From: Crotophaga sulcirostris
Taxonomy: Eukaryota; Chordata; Aves; Cuculiformes; Crotophagidae
Assembly (NCBI GenBank): GCA_013397455.1
Contig: VYZB01000331.1
Span: forward strand, 378,242-442,241
Reading direction: 5' to 3'
DNA: 64,000 bases
How positions within the stretch are numbered: the stretch's first letter is position 1; every line of letters starts with the position of its first letter. Below, one piece after another: positions 1-12,125 of the stretch. The position numbers were made by a program, and so were the translations under genes. The notes under the pieces are model-generated. The model was not told the DNA's origin, searched no databases, and was given only the letters and a program-made list of their open reading frames with translations.

Positions 1-1754
1 ACTGCAGAAAATGCACCTCTTCACACTAGTCCCAAGTTTTCTTGTACTGAGAAATATGTTTGTTAGCTGGGGTTGGGGGTTATGTGTGAAAGCAAGTGGT
101 AGAATGTTTCTTGTCTCAGATTTGTATTACACATGCAGTTGACTGCTTTGTGCAGTCCTGCCGTGATGGTGAGGTTGTGATTGAAGGCCATTGGAGAGAT
201 TCAGCCTGGGGCTGTTTAGGATATCTGACTGTACATCACCTACTAATAACTGGATAAAGCTTTGTTGTTGGTGCCCTCCATACATTATAACATTTATCAC
301 AAAGCCAGGCTGTTTGACCAGGACGTAGGGACTGAGCCAGAGTGAGTTAACACCTCCTGTGCACTTTAGGTGTGCTGAGCCACAACACCTGACCATTGAT
401 AGATCTTCCCATAAACCAAATTTTTCTCAGCTTCCTATTTATCATTGGGACCTAGCTGAAAGGAAAAAGAAGGAAACAGCCTCATCTGTTGTACAGAGCT
501 CTTCTAGAAAAAGGGTTATATAAATTTAGGAGACTGGAATATTAAGAGTCTTCATTAGTTCTGTGTCTGGCTTTTTTGATGCTGGTCTCATCAGTGAAGT
601 TAAGACAAGAAAGTGAGGCAGCAAGCTGACCTGAATAGCGCATGTGGAGAAAGGAAAACAGTTTTAATCTTTTGATACACCTGGTGTTGATACAAGTCTG
701 TTCTGTTGCCAGAGCTCTGGACTTGCTCAGAGAGTCATTTCTTTAGGTTCTGTCACCGTTTCAGGACTTAATTAAATGGGCCATGCATACCAGGTCTCAG
801 AGTTAGCTGAAGACGGTAGGTCCATGCCAGACAGACCTACTGCCCGTCCGACAGCAATGAAGTGCATGCATAGGTACCCCCATTCATCTTTGGGAGCATT
901 GCAGTGCTGTGGCTGTAGCTATGGTGGGCGCTCAGCTGTGTGAGTGATTAACTCTAGAGGTAATCATCATGGAAGGGAAAAACACTGGAGAGAGTGCCAA
1001 AAGAGGCAAATGCAAACATGAAGAAGAGGAGATGCAGTAATGAGGAATCCTGGTGGGGGCTGTGTGTACTGTAGTTTGGTACTTCCATATGCCTTTAGTC
1101 CTGGATTCTTACTTATAGCTAATGACAAATAGGCGTAAGGAACCCATCATCAGCAAAAGCTTTTCAAGTGTGAGACAGAGCAAAATGTGGAAGATAATTA
1201 ACTGCAAACACAATCAGTAGAGAGATTCTAAATGTGTGGAATACTTGCTTGTTTACAGGCTTTCTAAAATGTGATAATTTTAAAAAGGCAGTTTCTGAAA
1301 TATGGGGTTTTTTTTTTACTAAAGAGGGACTTGCAGCTAAAGCACATATAGAATCTGTAATGCAGCGATAAAAATTGGTGTTGATCAGTTCAGCCAGGAT
1401 TGGTAAATCCTATTCTCTCTGTATATCCCCTTTAATGTAAGCCAGGGTTTATTGATTTCCTCTGTGTGCTTATATACATACTTTTCCTTTTCCACAGCTT
1501 AAAATAAAGTCAGAAGTATTTGTCCTTCTAAGCCAGCCCTTCCTTCAGGGAATCGCAGTTTCCATTAGTAAAAAAACCTTGCATGGAAAACCCTACAGGA
1601 AAAATGCCTTCTCTCCCTGCCCGTAGTAGGTATAATGGGGAGGTGACCTGAAGCTGTGGAACAGAAGCAAGAGCAGTGGTAGAGATAGGTCCCTTCCCCC
1701 TAGCCTCCTCTTTCCCAGCTAGATCAACCAGAACAGAGGGGATCATGAGCATCT
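1..1754. other. gene-free single-copy DNA
   Basis: I see no gene, RNA or recognisable repeat. The open frames here are short, lack family motifs and have no supporting splice or start context. Confidence 0.6.
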
Positions 1755-1761
1755 ATGGAAA

Positions 1762-1776
1762 GGGGGGGAGGGGGGG
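1762..1776 (+). repeat. G7-A-G7 run, potential G-quadruplex
   Basis: Seven G, one A and seven G can be partitioned into four GGG tracts with one-base loops, which meets the usual quadruplex rule. It could equally be a chance homopurine run. Confidence 0.85.
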
Positions 1777-1972
1777 AAATCTGTAGTCCTAACCGCACCC
1801 TGTCCCTGCTCCTCCTGCAGATTTATCAGCCTTCCTATTCATTGTTAAAGGCTGATTGCAAAGAGTTAAACTGCTTCCATATGTCCGGTTTGAGAACAGA
1901 GTTTGTACTCTTTGGCAACCCATGCTGCAACCAGCCTCAGCTGCTACCTGTGCGCTCCCTGGGGTCCCTGCC

Positions 1973-2030
1973 CGTGCATGCATGTGTGTGCACGTGCATG
2001 TGTTTAGGTGCGTGTGCACATGCACGTGTC
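1973..2030. repeat. TG/CA-rich alternating tract (Z-DNA potential)
   Basis: This is a near-continuous alternation of purine and pyrimidine rich in GTGCATG, TGTGTG and CACGTG. Alternating tracts like this favour Z-DNA and can extrude hairpins; TGCACGTGCA is self-complementary. It inflates overlapping open frames on both strands around 1755-2494. Confidence 0.85.
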
Positions 2031-2784
2031 AGCGAAACCTGTCTGTCCTTCTTGAAGGAGAATACTAATTCAGAGCAGTTTCTTTCCTCTCCTCGCTTAA
2101 GCTCAGGGCTGACCATGAACGGTGTCGAACAATATACAACTGAGAAGAATGCAAATAAACTTAGGTCTGCATAGCCCAGCAACGCAGCTAGCCGCCCACT
2201 TGCAAGATACTGAACTGGTGTACACATGATACACAAAGAATGCTGGCTACTTTCACCAATCCCTTCAGACAAAAAGGAAAAAAAAAAAAAAAGAAAAAAC
2301 CTGATCCTTGTCTTTATATCAGTGAGGTTGGAGTTCTTGCTAATAAAGGAGCTTTTCCCATGATGCAGTGTGATAAGGATTGGCCTACATGTAGCCCAGC
2401 AAGCCACTGCTGATGTTTTCTTGATTAGGTGTCTTATCTTCCATTGAGCTGCATCTGATGAAGGTTGCTGACAGCGTAATGGCAGGGAAAGCATCGGACA
2501 GCTCCATAAAATGGCAGCTATGCTATGACATGTCAGCCAGGACCTGGTGGATGGTAAGTTGGTGTGACAACTTTTTTTTTTCCCCTCCCTGAAGGCTTTT
2601 TTCTTTTTTTAACTCCTCCTTCACTGTTGCAATGCACGTGCTGCAAAGTTCAGAGTGTGCAAAGTTTCCAGCTCCAGCTCAATGACTCTTGCAGAGATCC
2701 TAAACATCTCAGTTAGCTAGATAGGGTTTCTCTGCTGTTGTGGCATGGCCCTTCTTTTTAAAACAACAGCAAAGACAGCGTGGG

Positions 2785-2836
2785 ATTTTTCTTCTTATTC
2801 TTCTTCTTCCTCTCTCTCTCTTATTTATTTTTTTTT
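2785..2836 (+). repeat. polypyrimidine (CTT/CT)n tract
   Basis: This is a run of TTC, CTT and CT repeats ending in poly(T), interrupted by only a few purines. The mirror-like pyrimidine content could adopt H-DNA. A splice-acceptor role is not supported, because the tract ends in TTTTTTTCGG without AG. Confidence 0.8.
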
Positions 2837-3039
2837 CGGTGAAATGCAAATTTTGCAGCGCTCGCCAAGCTATTTGGTGTGAGAATGTGGAGGTGGAAGC
2901 AGTTACGGGAAAAAAGAAAGCAGCCTTGTCATCGTGGTCTTGACTAATTGTTCTTGAGTTGGTCTTAAAAATAGAGCAATCTGCCTCTTTATTCTGTTTC
3001 CTCTGAATAATTATTTAGAAAGTGTATTGTATCATGTTG

Positions 3040-3200
3040 TGAGCAGCCTCCTAATCAGTATGCGATTGTCCCCCACGCTTCCCCTTAATTTGGAGTCCTC
3101 CTCCCTTCCAGTGAATGCAGTAACTGGAGCAACTACTGATTAATATGCCGCTTGTCATAATTAAATTTAGTTAATGAGGATATGCATATTCAGTTCATTT
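3040..3200. promoter_or_regulatory. candidate conserved enhancer, homeodomain-site rich
   Basis: This high-complexity stretch has TAATTAAA (3158-3165), CTGATTAATATG, TTAATGAGG and ATGCATAT close together, and no repeat character. Dense homeodomain and POU-like sites of this kind are typical of vertebrate developmental non-coding elements. Conservation cannot be tested here, so this is a judgement from texture only. Confidence 0.25.
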
Positions 3201-4885
3201 TTTCTTTGTTTGGATGAGCATGGGGGTTTTGTTCATATTTATACAGCTGCAAATGAAAGCGAGGAGGTGGAAAAAAAAAAAACCTTACAGACTTCAGGGA
3301 AGGGTGGACCCCGAGAGACAACTTTTTTCATGTTGCCGGGAGAAGGAGCCCAAAACTTTATTTAATCAAAACAGTGGGGCCAGGAGCAAGTGTTCTAGGA
3401 GTGAAAAGCTTTTCTCCTCAGCAGAGCTACATGAAGTTTTCTCCATATACTGATTTTGCTGTGTGTGGACAATGGTCTCTTGTGTGCAATAGCCATGCCA
3501 TTAAAGGGACCTTCTGCTGGCTAGCATTCCATTATGAATATTAATTTCATTCTTGGGTTGCTTTGTCTGGTCGTGTGTTTTTACCCTTTTCATTCCTTCA
3601 TTGATTGCCTTTGCTTGTTTGTCTGGATAATTATTATGCTTACTGCATGGGCTGCTTTTTCACAATTAGTACAGTGCTGAGACAATAGGCACTTTATTCT
3701 TGGGCAGTGGGTCTGGGGAGCAGCAGTGGAGAGCACGTCCCAGTGCCGGGACAGAAGGCAGCTTTCTGATTGTAACTGCCCTCCTACACTGCTTTGCAAG
3801 GACTTCGTTGCCTTTCCAAAGGTGGATGTTGATACGTGCCTTCAGAGGGGGTACCATACCCGAAGGGAGTATTGAATTTAAATTATATTTGCTACTTGTG
3901 GTTGTTTCTATACTTTTTGAATATAGAGAAGGAGACTTTTTCTGTATTTGCTACTTGTTGAACTATTGTGGTATGAACATTCATGTTTGTTACTTTAAAA
4001 AGAATGGAGGTGGAAAGTAAATGATAAAAAGCTGGTTTGTGAACCTACTTTTTCACTGGGAGTTATATGGTGTAATATTATGTTTGGTTTCATGATTAGA
4101 TCTTTAATCAGACCTTTTATTGCAAGTGTGTATATTATTGAAAAAATCTGTTAAAGTGACTTACATGTTTAGACACAGGCACTATGAAATATTTGTATAG
4201 TAGATTGTCTTAATATGGCATGTACAAAGTCTTTTTTTTCTTTTTAAAGAGCATGTCTTCAGTTTAATAAAGGTTTTTCTAAGTATAGCTTTCAGTAAGC
4301 TGGCATTGCTTCCAAAGGGAGAAGAAAATCAATACTTTCACTGCAAGCAGTATTTTATCCTGAATGGTAGTCTGTAAAATACAGGTAATATAAATGTTCA
4401 TCGTCACAAGGGTGTATTTCATGCACACTTTAGAAAGGGAGTTTAAAAATGCTTTACTGTTAAGTATGGGTGAAAATCAAATTATGTTTTAGCTGTGCAT
4501 CCTATTTTGCATCGTATTTCTAATTTATACAGTTGCAGTTGTAGAATCTAAGGTAAACCCATGTACAATGTGAAATGTTTTCTCTCTGTGAAGAAGTATC
4601 TTATGCTTCAATACCATAATGTTAAAAAGATTACCACAGGTTTTATTGTACAGTTATTTATAGTAAATTCCTATCAGGAATATGCAGTATAAATAAAACC
4701 TTTATACTTCTGAGCAAAAAAACAAGAAAGACAGACTTTGTTAGTTTTCTGCTTCTTCTTTTCTTTAATGACTGTAAATATGGATTTGCAAATGTCTTGT
4801 GGGGTGCAGGAAACAGTGTATTAGGATGGTTATTCATTGTTATAAAAAAAATCATTAACAAATGCTATTCTGACAGGCATTATTA

Positions 4886-4915
4886 CAAAACTCTGTTTTT
4901 TCATTATAGGTAAGT
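4886..4915 (+). promoter_or_regulatory. candidate recursive splice site
   Basis: CTCTGTTTTTTCATTATAG is followed directly by GTAAGT (4910-4915). This juxtaposes a good 3' splice site and a perfect 5' splice site with no exon between, the arrangement of ratchet points in long vertebrate introns. AGGTAAGT is expected about once per strand in a window this size, so only the polypyrimidine context adds weight. Confidence 0.2.
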
Positions 4916-6394
4916 TCTCTACTTTGTAATTATTTTGCAGCATGGATGATCAACATCAAATTTGATTCAAATATTCCCAAAATAAGGACTCCTTATTTTT
5001 TTTCTTTTTTAAAAAAAAGGAATTACATTGAAACTATTCTGTGAAAAAAACCATTCTGCTCTTTAAATTAAGTGGAATGAGTAATTAGTAATTGTTATTG
5101 ACCTATGTTGTTGTAGTACTGCTACTCTATTTTTTCCTGTCTTACTGTTTGTTTCTTTTGGATTCTTTTATTTAGCTAAAAAATAACAAATTCATTGCAT
5201 AGGGAAAAGCCAAACAAACAGAAATTACACACTTCCCCAAGGTGTGTTCTCTTGGATACAGGTGTATTTACTAAGGCAAGCGGGTAAAACTTTTACTGAG
5301 AATGCAATAAACAACCAAGTGCAAACAAAAGTAAAATTTTAATATATTTAATAACAGGAGATATGTGGAGAATTGTTAATTGATTATCTCAGTCTGTAAA
5401 TTGGTTGTAACATGGCCATCTTGCTTATCAACTTACTATATTTGCATTTAATTCAGTGAGAAACAGAACCTATATATCAAGTACTGTTCAGTACTGTTGG
5501 CAAATATTGAAGATTTTTTTAATTGAAAAATCTCAATTTATGAAGTGAGGAGGAATAATGATGATGACGGTGATTGAGAGGATGACACCACTAGATATTT
5601 TCTACTGTCTCTTCATTAATGGCAAAGGGCTAGTTTGAGATTACTGTCAAATAGTATTTATTGATTGACTTTACAGATTTAAAAATTCAAATCTGAGTAG
5701 GTATTTACAAAACTTTGTGGCATTGTTAGTAGGCTGCTGGATTTCTCTTGTGGGAAAGGTTTCAAATGTTTACATCTTGGGAGCCTATTGAAAGTTATTT
5801 TGTTAAATCTGTGCCAAAGTCTGAACGTGTGTTTCTGGTCATCAAATCATTTGCATGAAAACCTATAGAGGGTAAATAAATATTCTAAAAAAATCTCTTC
5901 TTTCTAATCTCAAACCCGTGGTTTTGAAAACATATGTACCTGCATGTGCAGTAGAGATAGAGAGTGAAAAATAGCCTGTCTATTCAGAACTGTGGAAAAA
6001 AGTATTGAAATCAGAAGTTTTTGTTAAGAACAATCCAGAGACAACTGGGAAGTTCTGAACTTTGTTGCAAATACTGCACATAACCTTTTGCTTAATGGGT
6101 TGATCTTATAATGAAAACCATCCGAACAAAACCTTGGAACAAAAATGTTCATTAGTACAAAGTTTATCACTTTCCTATTCCACTCTCTATTTTCAGTTTC
6201 AGCAATAAATATTTTTAAAAAGAGACATTTCCCATTGTATTAAGGCTGTATTAATATAATCCCAAATGGAAGTAAAAATAACAAGAATTTAGATGCTGTA
6301 TTTCAGCATTAAAAGAACTCTTCTGATCCCAAATTTATTATTAAAGCCAGTTTTTAATGTACTTTTTGTTTTAATACAAATGTTAATCACATTC

Positions 6395-6555
6395 CAAGGG
6401 AGCTGCAGTATGTCAATATTTTGCAGCAGCACATCTGTGCAGTTTTCTAATTTGGATTAAAGAGATATTCATAACACAACAACTCCATCAGTTGTTCAGA
6501 TGTACAGCTTGTTAATGACTCCTTTGTTCTCAATAATGACTTTTAATTAAATGAT
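6395..6555. promoter_or_regulatory. candidate enhancer with SOX, E-box and homeodomain motifs
   Basis: This interval packs two E-boxes (CATCTG at 6432-6437, CAGATG at 6497-6502), a SOX-like CCTTTGTTCT (6521-6530) and TTAATTAA (6543-6550). It is less simple in sequence than its AT-rich flanks. The combination resembles neural enhancers, but no target gene or conservation data are available. Confidence 0.22.
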
Positions 6556-7722
6556 TTAGAAACAAATGTCAGTATAACTGTGGACATATTGAACATGCTG
6601 TGCTTATTCATGGACCTAGAACACAATATCTTAATTCTAAAAATTTCAGGGGGAGGCGTGGGTAAAAGCAAGGGTTAGCTCAAGGTTATTTTTGTAAGTT
6701 GTTGTTCAGTTTTCCTTTCGTACACAAAACTGCCAACTGTACATAACTTAATAAAAGATCCTTTAATAACTATGCAATAGTTATTTTGAATGATTAACCA
6801 CAATATGGCTTTTTTAAGACACGCTGTATATGTTTATGAGATATTATAAGTATTTAGTTTTTTGTTTTTCTTCAGAAAAAATGTATTTCAGTCTGTAATA
6901 ATTATCTGGCTCAGGTAGTATGTATTCTTAGTATATCTCAGAATTAGATTGTTTAAAATCTAAAAGATCCGTATAAACTCTAAAACTGGAATGCATGTTC
7001 ATTTTTACTGTTTAATGTTTTTTTTATTATGGAACAAGAGAATAATCTTCCTTCATCCAGGAAAAACCTAGTAGGAAGGAATTTAAACGCTAACAGTATA
7101 CGCTAGTATAGAATGAAGGTGCTGCTGTCCATGTTTAATACTTCTTCCTTGATTTTTTTTAAAAATGGTCCTTTTAACTAAGAAAAGGATATTTGCACAT
7201 ATTTACAAGCACATATTTTCTAATTCCTCTGTATCTTTTCCCTTTTGGACCCTTGCATGTTAGCTATGTATTTGCAGTTATATTTGGTACTGTGAAGTGT
7301 TTAACAGTTGCAGCACCTTACTAGTGCAACAACTCTTTCTACTCCTGCTTCATACTTTTACCCAGCAAGAGCTCCATACTGTCAGTCCACCAGTGCCTCC
7401 TTTTGTCTGTTCATTCTGGCAGTGTTAACAGTCTTCTTATGAAGAGCACCATGCATCCTCAATATCATAAACATACGTTTGTATGTATGCGTGCATGTGA
7501 CTGCATGTCTAGATATGTATGCATTTAGGGCATGACCCACAGTTCACTGAAATCAGAAGGAAGTGACTAATTCTGCAGCATGCTTCTACAGCATGTATAA
7601 TGCAGTTGTACTTTATATAATGTGTCTGTAATTTACACAACCGTAGTACTCAAGATGTAATTAACCTTGGTGTTTCGTGTATCTGTTCAATAATACTTTT
7701 CCTTTGTAACTTACCTGAACAG

Positions 7723-7805
7723 GTGGAACCTTGGTGTGGCTGAATCTGCTGTAGGACCTACAGAAATCGCATGCAACTCATAATAAAGTTGCTTTTTCTA
7801 TTCTC
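7723..7805 (+). other. candidate non-coding or short-coding terminal exon
   Basis: A pyrimidine-containing tract (CTTTTCCTTTGTAACTTACC, then TGAACAG) ends in AG at 7721-7722 and resembles a 3' splice site. Only 60 bases further is AATAAA (7782-7787), with a T-rich stretch and further T-rich DNA beyond. In the frame starting at 7724 the segment reads WNLGVAESAVGPTEIACNS to a TAA at 7781 that overlaps the AATAAA. Together these would make a very short last exon, as in many long non-coding RNAs. No upstream exon or donor has been matched to it. Both signals can occur by chance, so this is only a candidate. Confidence 0.22.
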
Positions 7806-8833
7806 AAGTTATCAGTTTATTCTTTCGCCTTCCTGTTTTTTCCAAATACCTATTTTCTTTGTTGCAAATTTTTTTCTGCTATGCAAAATGTGTAGTTTTC
7901 TAGCTACATTTCTTCTCTGATGTTATTTGATGATTTTTGAGTCAAGATTCTGAAGAAATAAAGCTGACTTTTCTACACTCTGATGCTGATAGATGGAAAA
8001 TTCTATCAAAACTGGAAACTTATTCTGGAAACTTATTTACTCTTCAAAATTCAGGCTCCTAATAAAACACTACTTTTAAAATCTGGAAAAAAAGCAACAT
8101 CAATAATGAAATGGAAGAACTAAAATAATGGCAGATAGGTGAAGGCTTCTGTAATTTCTTTTTGCAATTTAAATTAGAAATAGAAGTTACTAGTAAAAAA
8201 AAATAGGTGAGAAAGTCACTCTATTAGTACTTGCTAGAAATAAGAGATGGCTAGGTATTAGTCACAATTGATGTAGTGTGTCTCAGATTGTAGCATCATG
8301 ACAAAGACAGTTTAAAGAAGGAAAACTGCATTGAGAAAAAATAAAATCAGCTTTTTCAAACCTGTAAACCCAATATGATCAGGAAGTAATTTTGTCTTCT
8401 TTTTTAACTGCCACTTACAACTTTACCACTCTGTGAGGTTATACAGTGATACCATTAGTCTTAAAATTTTCCTAGGCGTATTCAGACTTCTAAAAAACCC
8501 CACACAATCAATTTTTTTAACAGATCTTGTACCTTGCAATGTCAACTCTTAAGTTCTTCTGCCCTTGCGTTAGCATGCATGTGCAATGACAGATCTATTT
8601 TGTTAAGCAGAAGTTCAATGTCAAATCTCAAATCTCAAATTGTAGCTGTCAAATGTCAGTTTTTCAAAGATACTAAATACTTATGGGAGAGATCTTCTAT
8701 GTCTTAAAGAATATTACCTTCCAATGGAAGTGAAATGCAATCTTTGTAAATCAAGGGAAGTCTGTGTACAGAGAGATTAGATTAGATGTAAATTTTCCCA
8801 GCCTTCAAGAAAATGTGACATATGAGTTTTGGG

Positions 8834-8896
8834 TTCTTCCATATAATAAATTTATTCCATAAATTTCTATTTCTTCCATGTAATAAATTTGATCCA
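8834..8896. repeat. short direct repeat, 37-bp spacing
   Basis: TTCTTCCATATAATAAATTT at 8834 recurs as TTCTTCCATGTAATAAATTT at 8871, each followed a few bases later by TCCA. It is a small slippage-type duplication in AT-rich DNA. Confidence 0.85.
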
Positions 8897-9370
8897 ATGA
8901 AGTGATGTAGTCTTCCATTTAAGGCAAGAAATCTGAAAAAGAAAGCTATTACCACAACATATTGGTCTTGAGAATTGTGGATACAATACAGTGGTATGTT
9001 CCCCTTAAAATTAATAGAGGATCAACTGAATCTTATAACATCAGGCCTTTAAACTAAACCAGTTTAACATTTGAAATGCTTCAGGTTCATGTTGTGGCAC
9101 TGCCAGATTAGCCTGATTAAAAAAGTCATGTTCCATTTGTTCTGGCAGATTCATGTTTGTTCTAACTACCTTTTTTCAGATTTTAAGGAGCTCCACTTTT
9201 GAAACACCTTTAAAATTCTGTGTAAATTAACCATAAATAGATATTCTACAAGAGTCTGAAAACAGCTGACTATGCTGATTGTTATAAAGAAACATAACTG
9301 TGTTACCTCAAAGTAAAAGTTAACGTTGTTTAGGAAACGATTGAGAGTTATTTCATGACACTGGAGGTCT

Positions 9371-11579
9371 GATGGAATTGTTATCTGTCAGAACATCTGC
9401 AGACATGCTGATATTTCTTAAGCGGAGCTCACTGCCTCAGTTTTCCAGTCACAATACTGTTCCTGCATGTATGTGTGCAAATCAAGGATTACTCGGTGGT
9501 ATCTTTGATGATACTGGGGTGATGGTGGTGGTCTTTCTTTCTGTGTTTATTTGTTTGTTTGCCACCCACAATACTGCGATCGTTTCTTATTTCATTGCTT
9601 TTGATGAACTTGGCTTTAAGAGTAGCCTGTTTTATTGTTGCACTAAGAAAGGGGAATACAGTCCACATAAATCTGCATAAACATATTGTGAGCTTATTTG
9701 CCCCACTATTTTTGGGAGCATTTCATGGGCCCGAGATTAGAAGAAGGTACTAAATGAATCTAACCTGAAGGCTGTCCACCCAGTACCCGTGGCAGGTGGA
9801 GCAGCAGCAGCAGCAGCACTGGCTTCCACTTTACACCTGTATTTGAACTCCAGCTCTACAGGGGTATGTAACTGTCCTAAAGCCCTTCAATTTTCTGTCC
9901 TTTGTACTGATAATTAGCAAGTTCGAGTGGCAAGTGAGGACTCATGAGGCAGAATCTGAACTCAGATAGCCATTTCAGTTATTATTAAAGTCTTCAGTAG
10001 CCATTCCAGTTGATTCCCAGCCACCAGTACCATGGCATCAATGTGCGGGTCAGTGATACAAGTCACTCCAATTTCATGTTGTGACATGTCGTACAAATCT
10101 ATTCTTTCAACCAAACCAGTTATGAATCTGGAAATAATTCCAGAAGGGAAAACACTAGGAGTTTCATCTAAGGCTGAGACCACCTTAAACAAGGAGCATC
10201 TGTTAATGAGAGAAGGAAGAATTAATCTTATTCTTGGTCAGGTAAATTGCATTATGGTTAACACTGCTGCCCAAATAATTAGTGCAAAAACTTATATTAT
10301 AGTAAAGTGCATATGTTAATAGCAATGAAACAGCAGTTTTAAATTACTGAAAACTCTTATCCAAAGTTAATGTAGTGCAGTGATTTTGAAAACCACATCA
10401 TCCAGATGTGTTTTTCCATTCTGCTACTAGAATTATCTACAAGTATCTCACTGACAAGTGCTAGAGTAGTATATAATTAATTGTTAATGTTCTTTTACAA
10501 ATCAATAAGCAAACTGATGAATCATTAACTGACAGAATGTGTACATTAAGAAGCATATACGCATTCAGATTTTTAGTCTATCTCTTTGCCTTACCAACAT
10601 CTTTTACTGCAGCTGAAATTGTAGGGGTTTTCAAACTCTGAAACATCTTATTTACCCTTTGAATGAATGATTTCATTTGCGTGGCATAATGCCTGGTGTT
10701 TGTGACATGGTATTTTTGAAACTTTGTATCTCAGATGATACTGATGCATAATTAGAAGTTTCCTGGCATCTGATGTGAAGACTGTCCCCTCTTTGTTTAA
10801 TTTTAGTGACTACTTTCATTTTCTGCATATACTGATGACAGCAAAAAAAGTATCCATACAGAAGTACCAAATGTGGTGCACATGGAGGGGAAAACACTCA
10901 TTTGTATTAACTCTGAGGCACCTTTCCAAGTCAAAGGCCTGATTTCATCTTATCCCAGTTTAAACTGGACCCAGTCAAGACAGAACTGCAGCTCACCGGT
11001 TTCTAGACAAATGTAGCCTAAGAAGTAATTTTTCTAAAGCATTTTGGAAGTCATTTGGACTTTTCCTTAAACTGTTAAATGAGTTTTATAACACGATAGT
11101 CTTAGTAACATTTTTTGTAGACTTCGTATGCAGATGTTTTTAGATTTGTTTCTTTTTGTCAGCATAAAAAATCTTATTCAGAGTGGTCTTTTTCTGCAGT
11201 AGTTTGCAATAAGAAACTTGAAAGAGTACAGAAGGAAATCTGGACTATGCATTATTGACTGTAAATAGAAACTATATCTGTCAGTTTTATGTATATAGGT
11301 ATATATTTACTTCATATGTTGTTGCTAAAATTATTCAAAACTATTTAAACCGACCATTTGAAGGAAGTGAAAGGGAAGTTGTGTCCTGGAGGATATTCAG
11401 GCAAGGTTTCTTAATATATTCCACAACAGTGACAGTACCCTTCTGTGCACATTTTTATAGATCTGACACTCTGGATCGGCCAAGAGCGAGCTGTAACAGC
11501 AGAGGGTTTGACATAAGGAAAGAAATTGCCCAGAATTATTTTCCCGCTCCTTGGCGTTGCCATTCAAGATACGGGTAGT
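9371..11579. other. gene-free single-copy DNA
   Basis: Apart from the GCA run I see nothing specific. Frames of about 100 residues at 9372-9680 and 10032-10319 show no domain signature. Confidence 0.5.
9801..9818. repeat. (GCA)6 trinucleotide run
   Basis: There are six perfect GCA units after GGTGGA. No open frame with splice context runs through it, so it is probably a simple non-coding microsatellite. Confidence 0.95.
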
Positions 11580-12125
11580 GATTTACCCACCCTTCACTGT
11601 CCTGCATTCTACAGGCTGATCCACAATTAACTTGCTACTTGTATCTTGTAATGAGGAGGTCTTGATACACAATGATGAATGTATCAGAGCTTTTCTCTTC
11701 CTATCAGCGTCCTACATTTTTGCCGACAATAATGAGCTGTCACAGTGTGAGTTCTGGAGACGAGATTAGTGCATGGAAGAATGAGTAAACCTGTACACTA
11801 GGAGTGTAATTAAATCAAGCAGAACATAATAACAAGCGCGTTACAGCAGTTTGACATGAAACAGGAACAAACTTGAACAGGCTGCTAAATTGCATATGTA
11901 CACAAAACTGCGCTTCATTGTTACACGCTAAAGATTAGCAGTCTTGGGGGTGCTGTGTTCATTATCACCCAACTTTGCATAGCTCTGTTTCCCTGTGTGT
12001 GCTGTTAACACAAACTATGAAGCATAAGCCCAGTGCTCTGTTTTCCACACATGATGCTTTTTGGCAGCGCCGTGCTTATATCAGAGCAGTGGGAACTGCA
12101 ACTGCATGGATTTGGAAATTGGCTT
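11580..12125. promoter_or_regulatory. candidate conserved non-coding block
   Basis: About 550 bases of unusually balanced, non-repetitive sequence contain several CpGs (AAGCGCGTTAC, GGCAGCGCCGTG) and TAATTAAAT, AACAATAATGAG and CACAATTAAC motifs, with no long open frame. It contrasts with flanking AT-rich DNA. Retention of CpGs and complexity hints at constraint. Confidence 0.2.

Larger units (their letters stand above)
2040..3800. other. gene-free DNA with simple tracts
   Basis: It holds an A-run (about 2277-2300), the polypyrimidine tract and the homeodomain-rich stretch listed separately. A second complex patch at about 3480-3570 (CCATTATGAATATTAATTTC) might also be constrained. No coding gene is seen. 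Confidence 0.55.
3900..9370. other. AT-rich, repeat-poor gene-free tract
   Basis: About 5.4 kb of strongly AT-rich DNA has no recognisable CR1 and few open frames. Several AATAAA signals occur (for example 4266-4271 and 7782-7787), and parts resemble 3' UTR sequence, but no upstream coding exon is visible. The candidate splice sites and enhancer are listed separately. Confidence 0.5.

Noticed and set aside
1755..2174. 139-residue plus-strand open frame
   Set aside because: Its Cys/Val/His-rich middle is the translated TG/CA repeat. No family motif.
1937..2494. 185-residue minus-strand open frame
   Set aside because: It crosses a poly(A) run read as repeated F and the TG/CA tract, overlaps another frame, and has no domain or splice context.
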